Positions 1-7,642 of a stretch of DNA of 34,872 bases are shown here, piece after piece. The DNA is from Sphingomonadales bacterium (lineage in GTDB: Bacteria; Pseudomonadota; Alphaproteobacteria; Sphingomonadales; Sphingomonadaceae), in assembly GCA_027489695.1 (NCBI GenBank), contig JAIXZK010000022.1:1-34872 (forward strand), in the 5' to 3' direction. The notes under the pieces are model-generated. The model had not been told where the DNA came from. It searched no databases and saw only the letters and a program-made list of their open reading frames with translations. The position numbers were made by a program, and so were the translations under genes. Within the stretch, counting starts at the first letter, position 1. Every line of letters starts with the position of its first letter.

Positions 1-125
1 GCCCTGGCGGCCAGGTGAGCGCGCACGGCCTCGCGGACCTCGGCAGCACGCGATCGCCGGTTCTGCCTGGCCAGCGCGTCGAGGGCGGCAAGGTCGGTCG
101 CGGGAATGTCGATCAAGGCTCGCAT
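1..125 (-). CDS. Ribbon-helix-helix (CopG-like) repressor or antitoxin, N-terminal part
   Basis: This gene starts with ATG at 125 on the minus strand and runs off the left edge after about 41 codons. The visible protein begins MRALIDIPATDLAALDALAR and continues with a basic NRRSRAAEVREAVRAHLA segment. A short beta strand (RALIDIP), then helix A, then a helix with the NRRSRAAEVREAV pattern is typical of ribbon-helix-helix DNA-binding proteins that autoregulate toxin-antitoxin operons. A toxin gene, if present, would lie outside the window. It sits 70 bp downstream of glmU on the same strand but has its own repeated motif just upstream (131-154). The fold is inferred from the short N-terminus only. 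Confidence 0.65.
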   Translation of the reverse strand, partial: MRALIDIPATDLAALDALARQNRRSRAAEVREAVRAHLAAR

Positions 126-130
126 GTCGC

Positions 131-154
131 GATGATATAGGGGGATGATATCAT
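131..154. promoter_or_regulatory. Candidate autoregulatory operator of the RHH gene
   Basis: GATGATAT occurs twice as a direct repeat, at 131-138 and 144-151, with a 13-bp period. The second copy is part of the perfect palindrome ATGATATCAT (145-154). The site ends 6 bp before the start codon of the RHH gene. RHH repressors commonly bind short tandem or palindromic repeats overlapping their own promoters, so an autoregulatory operator is the simplest reading. The repeats are seen directly; the binding protein is inferred. Confidence 0.45.
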
Positions 155-195
155 GGCGCAAGCATTCGGCAGGTAGAAGGGCCGCCGGCGGCAGA

Positions 196-1560
196 TCACC
201 CCCGCTTGCGCGCCGCCATAGCGGCGCGGAAACGTGCCGCCCAGCCCGGCTTGTTGGCTTGTGGTGGCCGCACCAGCGCCAGCGCTTCGGCCGGGACATC
301 GGCGGTGATGGTCGAGCCGGCGCCGACGATGGCGCCCTCCCCGATCGTCACTGGCGCCACCAGCGCGCTGTTCGATCCGATGAAGGCGCCGGCGCCGATC
401 ACGGTCCGGTATTTGAAGAAACCGTCGTAATTGCAGGTGATGGTGCCGGCGCCGATGTTGGCTTCCGCGCCGATGGTGACGTCCCCGAGATAGGTCAGGT
501 GGCTGGCCTTGGCGCCGGCACCGATGTCGGCGGCCTTCACTTCGACGAAATTGCCGATCTTGGCGCCCGCGCCGAGCTTCGTTCCCGGCCGCAATCGCGC
601 GAATGGCCCGACACTGGCGCCAGCGCCGATATGCGCACCTTCGACATGGCTGTGGGAATGGATGACGGCGCCGCTTTCGATGCTGACGCCGGGCCCGAAG
701 ACCACGAAAGGCTCGATCGTCACGTCCGGCGCGACGCGCGTGTCGTGGGCAAAGAAGACGCTGGCGGGATCGACCAGCGTCACCCCTGCCGCCATCATTT
801 CGGCGCGGCGCCCGGCCTGCCAGCGCGCCTCGACCGCGGCGAGTTCGGCGCGGCTGTTGACGCCGGCGACCTCGTCGGCCGCCGTTTCGATGACGGTGCA
901 GCGCCGGCCGTCGGCGATGGCGAGGCCGACGATATCGGGCAGATAATATTCGCCTGCCGCATTGGCGTTGCCGATCCGCGCCAGCAACGGCCAGAGATCG
1001 CTGCTGCGCACCGCCAGCACGCCCGAATTGCACAGGGTGACGGCGCGTTCCTCGGCGCTGGCATCCTTGAACTCGACCATCTTCGCGATCTCGCCGTCCG
1101 CCGCGATGATGCGGCCATAGGCGGCCGGATCGGCGGGGCGGAAGCCGAGCACCGCCACCGCGACATCGGCGGTGAGCGCGGCGCGCAGCCTGTCGATGGT
1201 GGCGGCCTGCACCAGCGGCGTATCGCCGAACAGCACGACGACGACGCCATCGAAGCCGGCCAGCGCCGCTTGCGCGCAGCGCACGGCGTGGCCGGTGCCG
1301 AGCTGTTCTTCCTGCACGGCAAAGGCGATGTCCCGGCCTGCCAGCGCCGCCTCGACCTGTTCGCGGCCCTTGCCGACCACGACGACGATCTTTTGCGGCG
1401 CGCCACCGCCCGCCGCATTTCCGGCGAGGCTGTCGAGAAGATGCAACATCATCGCTTTACCAGCAATCGGATGCAGCACCTTGTGCAGAGACGATTTCAT
1501 CCGCGTACCCTGCCCGGCGGCGAGCAGGACGGCGGCGAACGGCGGCACGACATCGGACAT
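196..1560 (-). CDS. glmU: Bifunctional UDP-GlcNAc pyrophosphorylase / glucosamine-1-phosphate acetyltransferase GlmU
   Basis: GlmU acetylates glucosamine-1-phosphate and then uridylylates it to UDP-GlcNAc, the precursor of peptidoglycan and lipid A, in the cytosol. The 454-residue protein matches the usual length. The N-terminal nucleotidyltransferase signature LLAAGQGTRMKSSLHKVLH is at residues 12-30. The C-terminal half is a left-handed beta-helix of imperfect hexapeptides (GAGAKIG, IGAGA), with the acetyltransferase-site segment ASHLTYLGD and the NIGAGTITCNYDG motif. The ATG at 1560 places the pyrophosphorylase motif at its normal distance; the longer upstream open frame overlaps gph and has no GlmU-like content. 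It is transcribed away from gph across a 123-bp gap. Identification is secure. Confidence 0.96.
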   Translation of the reverse strand: MSDVVPPFAAVLLAAGQGTRMKSSLHKVLHPIAGKAMMLHLLDSLAGNAAGGGAPQKIVVVVGKGREQVEAALAGRDIAFAVQEEQLGTGHAVRCAQAALAGFDGVVVVLFGDTPLVQAATIDRLRAALTADVAVAVLGFRPADPAAYGRIIAADGEIAKMVEFKDASAEERAVTLCNSGVLAVRSSDLWPLLARIGNANAAGEYYLPDIVGLAIADGRRCTVIETAADEVAGVNSRAELAAVEARWQAGRRAEMMAAGVTLVDPASVFFAHDTRVAPDVTIEPFVVFGPGVSIESGAVIHSHSHVEGAHIGAGASVGPFARLRPGTKLGAGAKIGNFVEVKAADIGAGAKASHLTYLGDVTIGAEANIGAGTITCNYDGFFKYRTVIGAGAFIGSNSALVAPVTIGEGAIVGAGSTITADVPAEALALVRPPQANKPGWAARFRAAMAARKRG

Positions 1561-1603
1561 GGTGGGAAGCGGCAAGCCCCTCTGGCCCCGGCAACCGGCC
1601 AGG

Positions 1604-1617
1604 ACAGCCCGGGCTGT
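1604..1617. other. 14-bp perfect palindrome between glmU and gph
   Basis: ACAGCCCGGGCTGT is a perfect palindrome in the 123-bp space between the divergent glmU and gph genes. It could be a regulator site in a shared control region or simply a chance GC-rich dyad. No -10 or -35 elements are obvious around it, so only the symmetry is claimed. Confidence 0.3.
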
Positions 1618-1683
1618 GCCACAGCGCCGGGCTGCGCCACAAGGGCCTTGCCATGGAAAGCCGGCGCGGCGCATCACCATGGC

Positions 1684-2376
1684 ATGGACCCGTCCCGAAC
1701 CTTGGCCAAAGACCTGCCGGGCACGGTGGTGTTCGATCTCGACGGCACGCTGGTCGATACCGCGCCGGACCTGACCGCCGCGCTCAACCATGCGCTGGCG
1801 GCACTGGGCCGGCCGCCGGTGCCGGCCGAGGATGTGCGCCACATGGTCGGCCATGGTGCGCGCCGGCTGCTCGAACGCGGCCTGGCCGCCAGCGGCGAAA
1901 CGACGCCGGACCTGGTCGAGGCGGGCGTGCCGCATTTCCTCGCCTTTTATGCCGATCACATCGCCGATGGCTCGCGGCCCTATCCCGGCGTCGAAGCGGC
2001 GCTCGATGCGCTGGCGGCGGCGGGCTGCCGGCTGGCGATCTGCACCAACAAGCCACAGGCACTGGCCGACGCGCTCGTCGCGGCGCTCGGCTGGAGCGGG
2101 CGCTTCGCCGCCACCATCGGCTTCGACGCTGTGCCGCGGCCGAAGCCCGATCCTGCCCACCTCGCCGCCGCCGTTGCCGCTGCCGGGGGTGACATGGCGG
2201 ACCTGGTGTTCGTCGGCGATTCGATCACCGATACCGATACGGCGCGCGCCGCCGGGGTGCCGGTGGTGGCGGTCGCCTTCGGCTTTTCGGATCGGCCGGT
2301 GGCCGAGCTCGGCGCCGACATCGTCATCGACGATTATGCCGGGCTGCTGCCGGCGCTGCGGCAGCTGGCGGCGTGA
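1684..2376 (+). CDS. gph: Phosphoglycolate phosphatase (HAD family)
   Basis: The 230-residue HAD-superfamily phosphatase is predicted to dephosphorylate 2-phosphoglycolate, a by-product of DNA 3'-end repair and of Rubisco oxygenation. Motif I is VVFDLDGTLVDTAPDL, with the nucleophile and acid aspartates at about 18 and 20. Motif II is ICTNKP and motif III/IV lies around KPDP and VFVGDSITDTDTAR. The helical cap between them (NHALAAL to HIADGSRPYPG) is of the Gph type. ATG 1684 lies just before motif I; the open frame extends far upstream but overlaps glmU antisense. Its stop touches the start region of phoR, suggesting translational coupling. Related HAD phosphatases cannot be fully excluded. 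Confidence 0.88.
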   Translation: MDPSRTLAKDLPGTVVFDLDGTLVDTAPDLTAALNHALAALGRPPVPAEDVRHMVGHGARRLLERGLAASGETTPDLVEAGVPHFLAFYADHIADGSRPYPGVEAALDALAAAGCRLAICTNKPQALADALVAALGWSGRFAATIGFDAVPRPKPDPAHLAAAVAAAGGDMADLVFVGDSITDTDTARAAGVPVVAVAFGFSDRPVAELGADIVIDDYAGLLPALRQLAA

Positions 2377-2378
2377 CC

Positions 2379-3578
2379 ATGGGCGGCACCGTTCTTGCCG
2401 GGGTCGCCGTCATTTTCGCCATGATGCTCGGCTGGTGGCTGGGGCGGCGCACCCCGGAGACGATTCCGCTGCCGGTGATCGCCGCGCCGCCACCGCCGCC
2501 GCCGGTGCCGACGCGCATCGGCATCGAATCGCTCGCCGATCCGGCGTTGCTGATCCTTGGCGACATGACCATCGCCGCCAATGACGAGGCGCGCCGGCTG
2601 TTCGGCGAGCGCGTGTCCGGCAGCGACCCACGGCTGACCATCCGCCATCCGGTGGTGCTCGATGCCGTCGCCGAGGCGCGGCGCAGCGGGCTCACGGTGG
2701 AGCGCGAAGTCGCCGGCCTCGCCAGCACCAACAGCGCCTATCGCATCCGCGCCGTCGATGCCGGCGAAGGGCGGACGCTGGTCACTTTCGACGACATCAC
2801 CCAGGCGCGGCTGACCGAGCGGATGCGCGTCGATTTCGTCGCCAATGCCAGCCACGAGCTGCGCACGCCGCTGGCGACGCTGACCGGCTTCATCGAGACG
2901 CTGCAGGGGCCGGCCGCCGAGGACGAGCCGGCGCGGCGGCGCTTCCTCGACATCATGGCGCGTGAATCGGCGCGGATGAGCCGGCTGATCGACGACCTGC
3001 TGTCGCTGTCGCGCATCGAGCTCGACAAGCATGTGCGGCCGGTGACGGTGCTCGATCTCGATGGGATCATCCCCGATGTCGCGAAAACCCTGGCGATGCG
3101 GCTGGAGGCGGACGAGCGCCAGCTGCTGATCGACGAGCAGCGGCCGCTGCCGCCGGTGATCGCCGATCGCGACCAGGTGCTGCAGGTGCTGCACAATCTC
3201 GTCTCGAACGCGCTGAAATATGGCCGCAGCGGCACGCCGATCACCGTTTCGGCCAGTGCCGAGCCGGCGCAGGGCGGGCAGCCGGCGCTGGTTCGCATGA
3301 CGGTCAGCGATGTTTCGGAAGGCATCCAGCCCGAACATATCCCGCGGCTGACCGAGCGCTTCTACCGCGTCGATTCGCTGCGTAGCCGCAAGATGGGCGG
3401 GACCGGACTGGGTCTTGCCATCGTCAAGCATATCGTCGAGCGCCACCGCGGCCGGCTGGAGATCGAAAGCCGCGCCGGGGAGGGCACGCGCGTGTCGTTC
3501 ACCCTGCCGCAGGCGGTGGCGACGATCGATGCCGCGGCGCTGGCGCGCGCCGATGCTTCGGCGACGGGGGCCGGTTGA
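2379..3578 (+). CDS. phoR: Phosphate regulon sensor histidine kinase PhoR
   Basis: This membrane-bound histidine kinase is expected to phosphorylate PhoB in response to phosphate limitation relayed by PhoU and a Pst system. From ATG 2379 it has 399 residues: one N-terminal membrane helix (about 3-20), a proline run, a PAS-like segment (about 45-130), the HisKA box NASHELRTPLATLTGF with His159, the N box HNLVSNALKYG and the G2 box GGTGLGLAIVKHI. The characteristic PhoR segment HIPRLTERFYRVD is present. The G1 box reads DVSEGI, with Ser313 where family members normally have Gly. A GTG at 2373 overlaps the gph stop and is an alternative start. Small size and lack of a periplasmic domain fit alphaproteobacterial PhoR. 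Confidence 0.9.
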   Translation: MGGTVLAGVAVIFAMMLGWWLGRRTPETIPLPVIAAPPPPPPVPTRIGIESLADPALLILGDMTIAANDEARRLFGERVSGSDPRLTIRHPVVLDAVAEARRSGLTVEREVAGLASTNSAYRIRAVDAGEGRTLVTFDDITQARLTERMRVDFVANASHELRTPLATLTGFIETLQGPAAEDEPARRRFLDIMARESARMSRLIDDLLSLSRIELDKHVRPVTVLDLDGIIPDVAKTLAMRLEADERQLLIDEQRPLPPVIADRDQVLQVLHNLVSNALKYGRSGTPITVSASAEPAQGGQPALVRMTVSDVSEGIQPEHIPRLTERFYRVDSLRSRKMGGTGLGLAIVKHIVERHRGRLEIESRAGEGTRVSFTLPQAVATIDAAALARADASATGAG

Positions 3579-3616
3579 GACAGCTCGAACCAGTCGGATT
3601 ACAGTCGCAAAAGCCA

Positions 3617-3645
3617 CTGTCGTAAAAACGTAAAATATCTGTCAC
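3617..3645 (+). promoter_or_regulatory. Candidate Pho box (PhoB site) ahead of phoU
   Basis: Two PhoB-type heptamers, CTGTCGT (3617-3623) and CTGTCAC (3639-3645), are spaced 22 bp start to start, which is two 11-bp repeat units. A degenerate middle unit (ACGTAAA) falls at 3628. AT-rich spacers follow each unit, as in known Pho boxes built from 11-bp direct repeats with CTGTCAT-like cores. The array lies 39 bp after the phoR stop and 153 bp before phoU. Direct control of phoU and phoB by PhoB is inferred. Confidence 0.6.
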
Positions 3646-3687
3646 AATCTACTCACCGGTTCCGCGTAGGGGCAGGCTCACGCGACG

Positions 3688-3707
3688 CATCCCGGGCTTG
3701 GTCCCGG
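3688..3707. repeat. Degenerate half copy of the CCCGGGCTTG palindromic repeat
   Basis: CATCCCGGGCTTGGTCCCGG closely matches one arm of the larger inverted repeat at 25670-25755, whose arm starts GTCATCCCGGGCTTGACCC. Only one arm is present here. It sits in the phoR-phoU gap, where pst genes are found in related clusters. Confidence 0.4.
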
Positions 3708-3797
3708 TGGGGGAACCGGTTTTGGCGGGGGCTGCTTGTTTGACAGGACGGATGGCGCGCGTGGCGCGTTGTTGCCGTCTTGCCGAAAGGAAGCTGC

Positions 3798-4517
3798 ATG
3801 GTTGAAACCACCGCCCATACCCACAAGGTCTTCGACGAGGATCTCGCCGAACTGCGATCGGTCATCAGCCGCATGGGCGGGCTGTGCGAGGCGCTGATTG
3901 CCGGCGCTGTCGATGCCCTCGCCACCCGCAATGTCGATGCCGCCATCCAGTGCGTCGCCGACGATGCCCGCATCGATGCGCTGGAGGCCGAGGCCGAAAC
4001 CCTGGCGGTGCGCATCATCGCGCTGCGGGCGCCGCTCGCCGATGATCTGCGCGAGATCGTCGCTGCGCTGAAGATTGCCGGCACGCTCGAACGCATCGGC
4101 GACTATGCCAAGAACATCGCCAAGCGCGCGTCCGCCATGGCGCAGGCGCACCCGATCGAACCCGTCATCATCGTGCCCGAAATGGCGCGGGTGGTGACCG
4201 GCATGATCAAGGACGTGCTCGACGCCTTTGTCGATCGCGATCCCGAACTCGCCCGCCGGGTCTGCGAACGCGATACGGTCGTCGATGATTTCTACAACAG
4301 CCTGTTCCGCACGCTGCTGACCTTCATGATGGAAAACCCGCATTACATCACGCCATCGACGCATCTGCTGTTCGTCGCCAAGAATCTGGAACGGATCGGC
4401 GACCATGCGACGTCGGTCGGCGAAATGGTTTTCTACACCGTGACCGGCGAACACCTGACCGATCGCCCGAAAAGCGATGACACCTCGACCTATCTAGCCC
4501 GACCCGACGGAGACTGA
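3798..4517 (+). CDS. phoU: Phosphate signalling protein PhoU
   Basis: PhoU is a cytosolic helical protein that dampens PhoR signalling when phosphate is plentiful and is thought to limit phosphate uptake by interacting with Pst and PhoR. The 239-residue protein has two related three-helix repeats; conserved metal-site-type motifs occur around LERIGDYAKNIAKRA (first repeat) and LERIGDHATSVGEMV (second repeat), which are hallmark PhoU sequences. ATG 3798 follows a good Shine-Dalgarno (AAAGGAAG); a TTG in frame 18 bp upstream is less likely. It is preceded by candidate Pho boxes rather than by pstSCAB, and its stop lies 4 bp before phoB, so the two genes are almost certainly co-transcribed. Confidence 0.94.
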   Translation: MVETTAHTHKVFDEDLAELRSVISRMGGLCEALIAGAVDALATRNVDAAIQCVADDARIDALEAEAETLAVRIIALRAPLADDLREIVAALKIAGTLERIGDYAKNIAKRASAMAQAHPIEPVIIVPEMARVVTGMIKDVLDAFVDRDPELARRVCERDTVVDDFYNSLFRTLLTFMMENPHYITPSTHLLFVAKNLERIGDHATSVGEMVFYTVTGEHLTDRPKSDDTSTYLARPDGD

Positions 4518-4521
4518 AGCG

Positions 4522-5238
4522 ATGCGGCCCAAGATCCTGCTTGTCGAAGACGACGCCAACCTCATCGAGCTTGTCACCTACAATCTCGAAAAAGAGGGTT
4601 TCGACACGGTCCGCACCGGCGATGGCGAGGAAGCCCTGGTGCTGGCGCAGGAGGAAAAGCCCGATCTCGTCATCCTCGACTGGATGATCGCCAATCTTTC
4701 AGGGATCGAGGTCTGCCGTCGCCTGCGCCGGGCACCGGCCACCGCCAATCTGCCGATCGTCATGCTGACGGCGCGCGCCGAGGAGGCCGATCGTATCCGC
4801 GGCCTTGAAACCGGCGCCGACGATTATGTGACGAAGCCCTTTTCGCCGCGCGAGCTTGTCGCTCGCGTCCGCGCTGTGCTGCGCCGGCTGCGGCCGGCGC
4901 TTTCGGGCGGCAACCTCGATTATGCCGGCATCGTCATGGACACTTCGGCGCACAAGGTGACGCGCGATGGCCGGGTGGTGCAGCTGGGGCCGACGGAATT
5001 CCGCCTGCTGCGGCATTTCCTCGAACATCCCGGCCGGGTGTTCAGCCGGGAGCAACTGCTCGATGCCGTCTGGGGCCGCGATGTCTATGTCGAGCAGCGC
5101 ACTGTCGACGTCCATATCCGTCGGCTGCGCAAGGCGGTGAACAGCAACAGCGGCGCCGAGGAACTGCCCGATGTCATCCGCACCGTCCGTTCGGCGGGCT
5201 ATGCGCTCGATGCCGAACTGGTGCCGGTAGGGCGCTGA
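4522..5238 (+). CDS. phoB: Phosphate regulon response regulator PhoB (OmpR family)
   Basis: PhoB activates phosphate-starvation genes by binding Pho boxes after phosphorylation by PhoR. The 238-residue protein has a receiver domain (about 1-120) with acidic pocket VEDD, phospho-acceptor Asp53 in LVILDWM, the TA pair in MLTARA, and the lysine of TKPFSPREL. A winged-helix DNA-binding domain follows, with LGPTEFRLLRHFLEHPGRV, SREQLLDAVWG, VEQRTVDVHIRRLRKAV and IRTVRSAGYAL, all typical of PhoB. ATG 4522 is preceded by GGAG inside the phoU end. The segment after Asp53 reads MIANLSG where PhoB proteins usually have a proline (MLPxxSG), a small deviation. Identification is firm. Confidence 0.95.
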   Translation: MRPKILLVEDDANLIELVTYNLEKEGFDTVRTGDGEEALVLAQEEKPDLVILDWMIANLSGIEVCRRLRRAPATANLPIVMLTARAEEADRIRGLETGADDYVTKPFSPRELVARVRAVLRRLRPALSGGNLDYAGIVMDTSAHKVTRDGRVVQLGPTEFRLLRHFLEHPGRVFSREQLLDAVWGRDVYVEQRTVDVHIRRLRKAVNSNSGAEELPDVIRTVRSAGYALDAELVPVGR

Positions 5239-5286
5239 ATCCGATACCGATCCGGTGCAACCTCACCGCTGATGTCGAGGGAAGTA

Positions 5287-5317
5287 GAGGCACGCCCGGG
5301 CGCTCGCGGCGTGCCTC
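5287..5317. terminator. GC-rich hairpin downstream of phoB
   Basis: GAGGCACGCC (5287-5296) and GGCGTGCCTC (5308-5317) form a perfect 10-bp stem with an 11-nt loop, 48 bp after the phoB stop. There is no T-run after it, so it may be a weak or factor-assisted terminator, or an RNA stabiliser. Nothing else recognisable was seen in the 251-bp gap between phoB and the SDR gene. Confidence 0.45.
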
Positions 5318-5489
5318 GGCTTCGCGTAGGCTGAGCGGGGTTCCAGCATCGGGCGGGATCAAGGTCGAATTTGGCAGCCTCTCGGTGTCGAACCACGCTC
5401 GCCCGCGAACCTCCCTGTCGCATGGGCTTGGCGATCGCCGGCCTCGCCGCTAGACGGGCGGGGTTTGGATATTGAGGGGCTGATCCGCC

Positions 5490-6383
5490 ATGACGTTGCG
5501 TTTCGATAATCGTGTTGCCATCGTTACCGGTGCTGGCGGCGGCCTGGGCCGTGCCTATGCGCTGGAACTGGCGCGCCGCGGTGCCAAGGTGGTGGTCAAC
5601 GATCTCGGCGGTGCCCGCGATGGCTCCGGTGCCTCGCTGTCGGCGGCGCAGGGCGTTGTCGACGAGATCGTCGCTGCCGGCGGCGAAGCCATGGCCAATG
5701 GCGCCAGCGTCACCGATGCCGCCGCCGTCGAGCACATGATCGCCGTCGTCAAGGAACGCTGGGGCCGCGTCGATGTGCTGGTCAACAACGCCGGCATCCT
5801 GCGTGACAAGACCTTCGTCAAGATGACCCAGGACGATTTCCGCCAGGTGCTCGACGTGCACCTGATGGGCAGCGTCATCTGCACCAAGGCGGTGTGGGAA
5901 TTGATGCGCGAACAGGCCTATGGCCGCATCCTGATGACGACCTCGTCGACCGGCCTTTACGGCAATTTCGGCCAGGCCAATTATGGCGCGGCGAAGCTTG
6001 GCCTTGTCGGGCTGATGAAGACGCTGGCGCTGGAAGGCGCCAAGTACAACGTCAAGATCAACACCATCGCACCGCTGGCGGCGACCCGGATGACGGAAGA
6101 CCTGATGCCGCCGGCGCTGCTCGAGAAGATGGGGCCGGAGACGGTCGTTCCCGCCGCCGTCTACCTCGTCAGCGAAGATGCGCCGTCGAACGCCATCATC
6201 AACGCCGGCGGTGGCGGTTTCGAGCGCGCCTATGTGACGCTGACCCGCGGCATCCATGTCGCCGCCGAAGACATGACCGCCGAAACCGTGGCGGCGCGCT
6301 TCGACGAGATCAGCGACCGCACCGGCGAGATCGTCCCCGACACCGGCGCCGCCCAGGCCCAGACCGCCCTCGCCGGCGGCTGA
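5490..6383 (+). CDS. SDR-family dehydrogenase, probable (3R)-hydroxyacyl-CoA dehydrogenase type
   Basis: This is a 297-residue classical short-chain dehydrogenase. The cofactor loop TGAGGGLG is at 13-20, NNAG at about 99-102, the catalytic serine in TTSS near 152, and Tyr165-x3-Lys169 in the segment ANYGAAKLG. The long loop after strand 2 (NDLGGARDGSGAS) and the RDKTFVKMTQDDF segment closely resemble the dehydrogenase domain of peroxisomal multifunctional enzyme type 2 (HSD17B4), suggesting NAD-dependent oxidation of (R)-3-hydroxyacyl-CoA. The partner hydratase domain is absent and its gene is not adjacent. A GAGGGG Shine-Dalgarno precedes ATG 5490. The next gene starts 10 bp downstream, but its link to this enzyme is unclear. 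Substrate assignment is inference. Confidence 0.82.
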   Translation: MTLRFDNRVAIVTGAGGGLGRAYALELARRGAKVVVNDLGGARDGSGASLSAAQGVVDEIVAAGGEAMANGASVTDAAAVEHMIAVVKERWGRVDVLVNNAGILRDKTFVKMTQDDFRQVLDVHLMGSVICTKAVWELMREQAYGRILMTTSSTGLYGNFGQANYGAAKLGLVGLMKTLALEGAKYNVKINTIAPLAATRMTEDLMPPALLEKMGPETVVPAAVYLVSEDAPSNAIINAGGGGFERAYVTLTRGIHVAAEDMTAETVAARFDEISDRTGEIVPDTGAAQAQTALAGG

Positions 6384-6393
6384 TCCAGGGCCG

Positions 6394-7554
6394 ATGGCGC
6401 ACCCGCCGCTCGACGAACGCGCGCTCGACGCGGCGGTGGCGGCCGGCGTCGTCGATGCCGAAACGCGCGAGCGGCTGGTCGATTTCGCCGCGGCATGGCG
6501 TGATGGCCGCGGCGCCGCGGTGGCGGGCGCGGCGGCAGGCGGTGCCGACGAGGAGCAGTTCCGGCTGCTCAGCGGCTTCAACGATGTTTTCGTCGCGATT
6601 GCTATTGCCATCCTGCTCTGGGCGGTTGGCGCGCTCGGCGTCGCGGCCAGCCCGGTGGCGCGCGGCGAAGCGCTGGCCGGCGGGCTGGCGGTGGCGGCGG
6701 CCTCGTGGGTGCTGGCCGAATATTTCACGCGGAAGCGCCGCATGTCGCTTCCCAGCATCGAATTGCTCACGACCTTTGTGGGCGGGGTGTACACGGCCGC
6801 CTTCGGCCTGTTGGTCACGGTTTTCGGCAGGGCGACGGGCAGCAACCCGCTTATCGAAGGCGAGACGAACCCGCACTCCGCTGCCAACGTGCTAGGTATC
6901 GGAGCGCCGGAGGCGATCGGCAGCGCAATGGCCTTTGCGGTGCTCCTGCTCCCGACCGGCATCGCCATCGCTGCCGCTTTTGCGCATTGGCGGCGGTTCC
7001 GCGTTCCGATCACGCTCGCCGCCGGCTGCGCCGTCATCATCCTGCCGGTGATGGCGCTGCTCGGCAGCCAGCTCGGTGGCACCGCGGCGCTGATCGCCGG
7101 TTTCCTCGGCGGCATCGCTGTCTTCCTGCTCGCCATGCGCATCGATGCCAGCGACCGCGCCCGGCTGACGCGGCGCACCGACATGGCGTTCTGGCTGCAC
7201 CTGCTGGCGGCGCCGCTGATCGTGCACCCCGTGCTGTCGCAACTGCAGTCCCCGGCCAATCCGAGCCTGGCATTGGTCGCAGCTGCCGGCACCATCCTGA
7301 TCTATCTGGTCCTCGCCTTCATCGCGCTTGCCGTCGATCGCCGGGCGCTGCTGGTCTCGGGGCTGGCCTATGTGATCTATGCGCTCGGCGTCGTCGTCCA
7401 GTCGGGCGCCGATCCCGGCACTGGCTTCACCGTCACCGCGCTCATCGTCGGCGGCTCGCTGGTGCTGCTGGCGGCGGCCTGGGCGAAGGCGCGCCGCTCG
7501 GTCGTCGGAGTGCTGCCGGCCGATGTGCAGGCACTGGTGCCACCGGCGGTTTGA
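6394..7554 (+). CDS. Polytopic inner-membrane protein of unknown function
   Basis: The 386-residue protein has a soluble N-terminus of about 60 residues with acidic and alanine-rich stretches, followed by about ten hydrophobic segments (for example FVAIAIAILLWAVGALGVAA, TLAAGCAVIILPVMALLG and IVGGSLVLLAAAW). It ends in a short basic and proline-containing tail (LPADVQALVPPAV). The general plan recalls sphingomonad membrane proteins related to DUF2157, but no diagnostic motif was seen, so no family is assigned. It begins 10 bp after the SDR gene and is probably co-transcribed with it. A convergent gene ends 88 bp downstream. Function is unknown. Confidence 0.8.
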   Translation: MAHPPLDERALDAAVAAGVVDAETRERLVDFAAAWRDGRGAAVAGAAAGGADEEQFRLLSGFNDVFVAIAIAILLWAVGALGVAASPVARGEALAGGLAVAAASWVLAEYFTRKRRMSLPSIELLTTFVGGVYTAAFGLLVTVFGRATGSNPLIEGETNPHSAANVLGIGAPEAIGSAMAFAVLLLPTGIAIAAAFAHWRRFRVPITLAAGCAVIILPVMALLGSQLGGTAALIAGFLGGIAVFLLAMRIDASDRARLTRRTDMAFWLHLLAAPLIVHPVLSQLQSPANPSLALVAAAGTILIYLVLAFIALAVDRRALLVSGLAYVIYALGVVVQSGADPGTGFTVTALIVGGSLVLLAAAWAKARRSVVGVLPADVQALVPPAV

Positions 7555-7593
7555 GGCGGCTTCAGCCGAAGTCGAGGGATACTGCGTTGAAAT

Positions 7594-7616
7594 CTCCTCC
7601 CTCTAGGGGGGGGCGG
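7594..7616. repeat. Short hairpin related to the CCTCCCCC repeat family
   Basis: The segment CTCCTCCCTCTAGGGGGGGG resembles the tip of the repeats at 11816, 11902 and 13081 but is truncated. It lies in the 88-bp space between two convergent genes, where it may help termination on both strands. Confidence 0.35.
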
Positions 7617-7642
7617 TTAACCGGCCTGGCGCCCGCTTTCGT

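Noticed and set aside
3740-3768. TTGACA at 3740-3745 as a -35 element for phoU
   Set aside because: No acceptable -10 hexamer occurs 16 to 18 bp downstream; the Pho boxes further upstream are the better-supported signal.
5340-5420. A possible tRNA-like T-loop (GGTTCGACACC on the minus strand)
   Set aside because: The flanking bases do not form the five-pair T stem, and no acceptor or anticodon stem could be built.
5199-7295. A very long open frame on the minus strand, antisense to the SDR and membrane protein genes
   Set aside because: It is composed of Arg, Ala, Pro and Ser-rich text with no domain pattern, and both genes on the plus strand have clear motifs and Shine-Dalgarno sites. Long antisense frames are common in GC-rich DNA.
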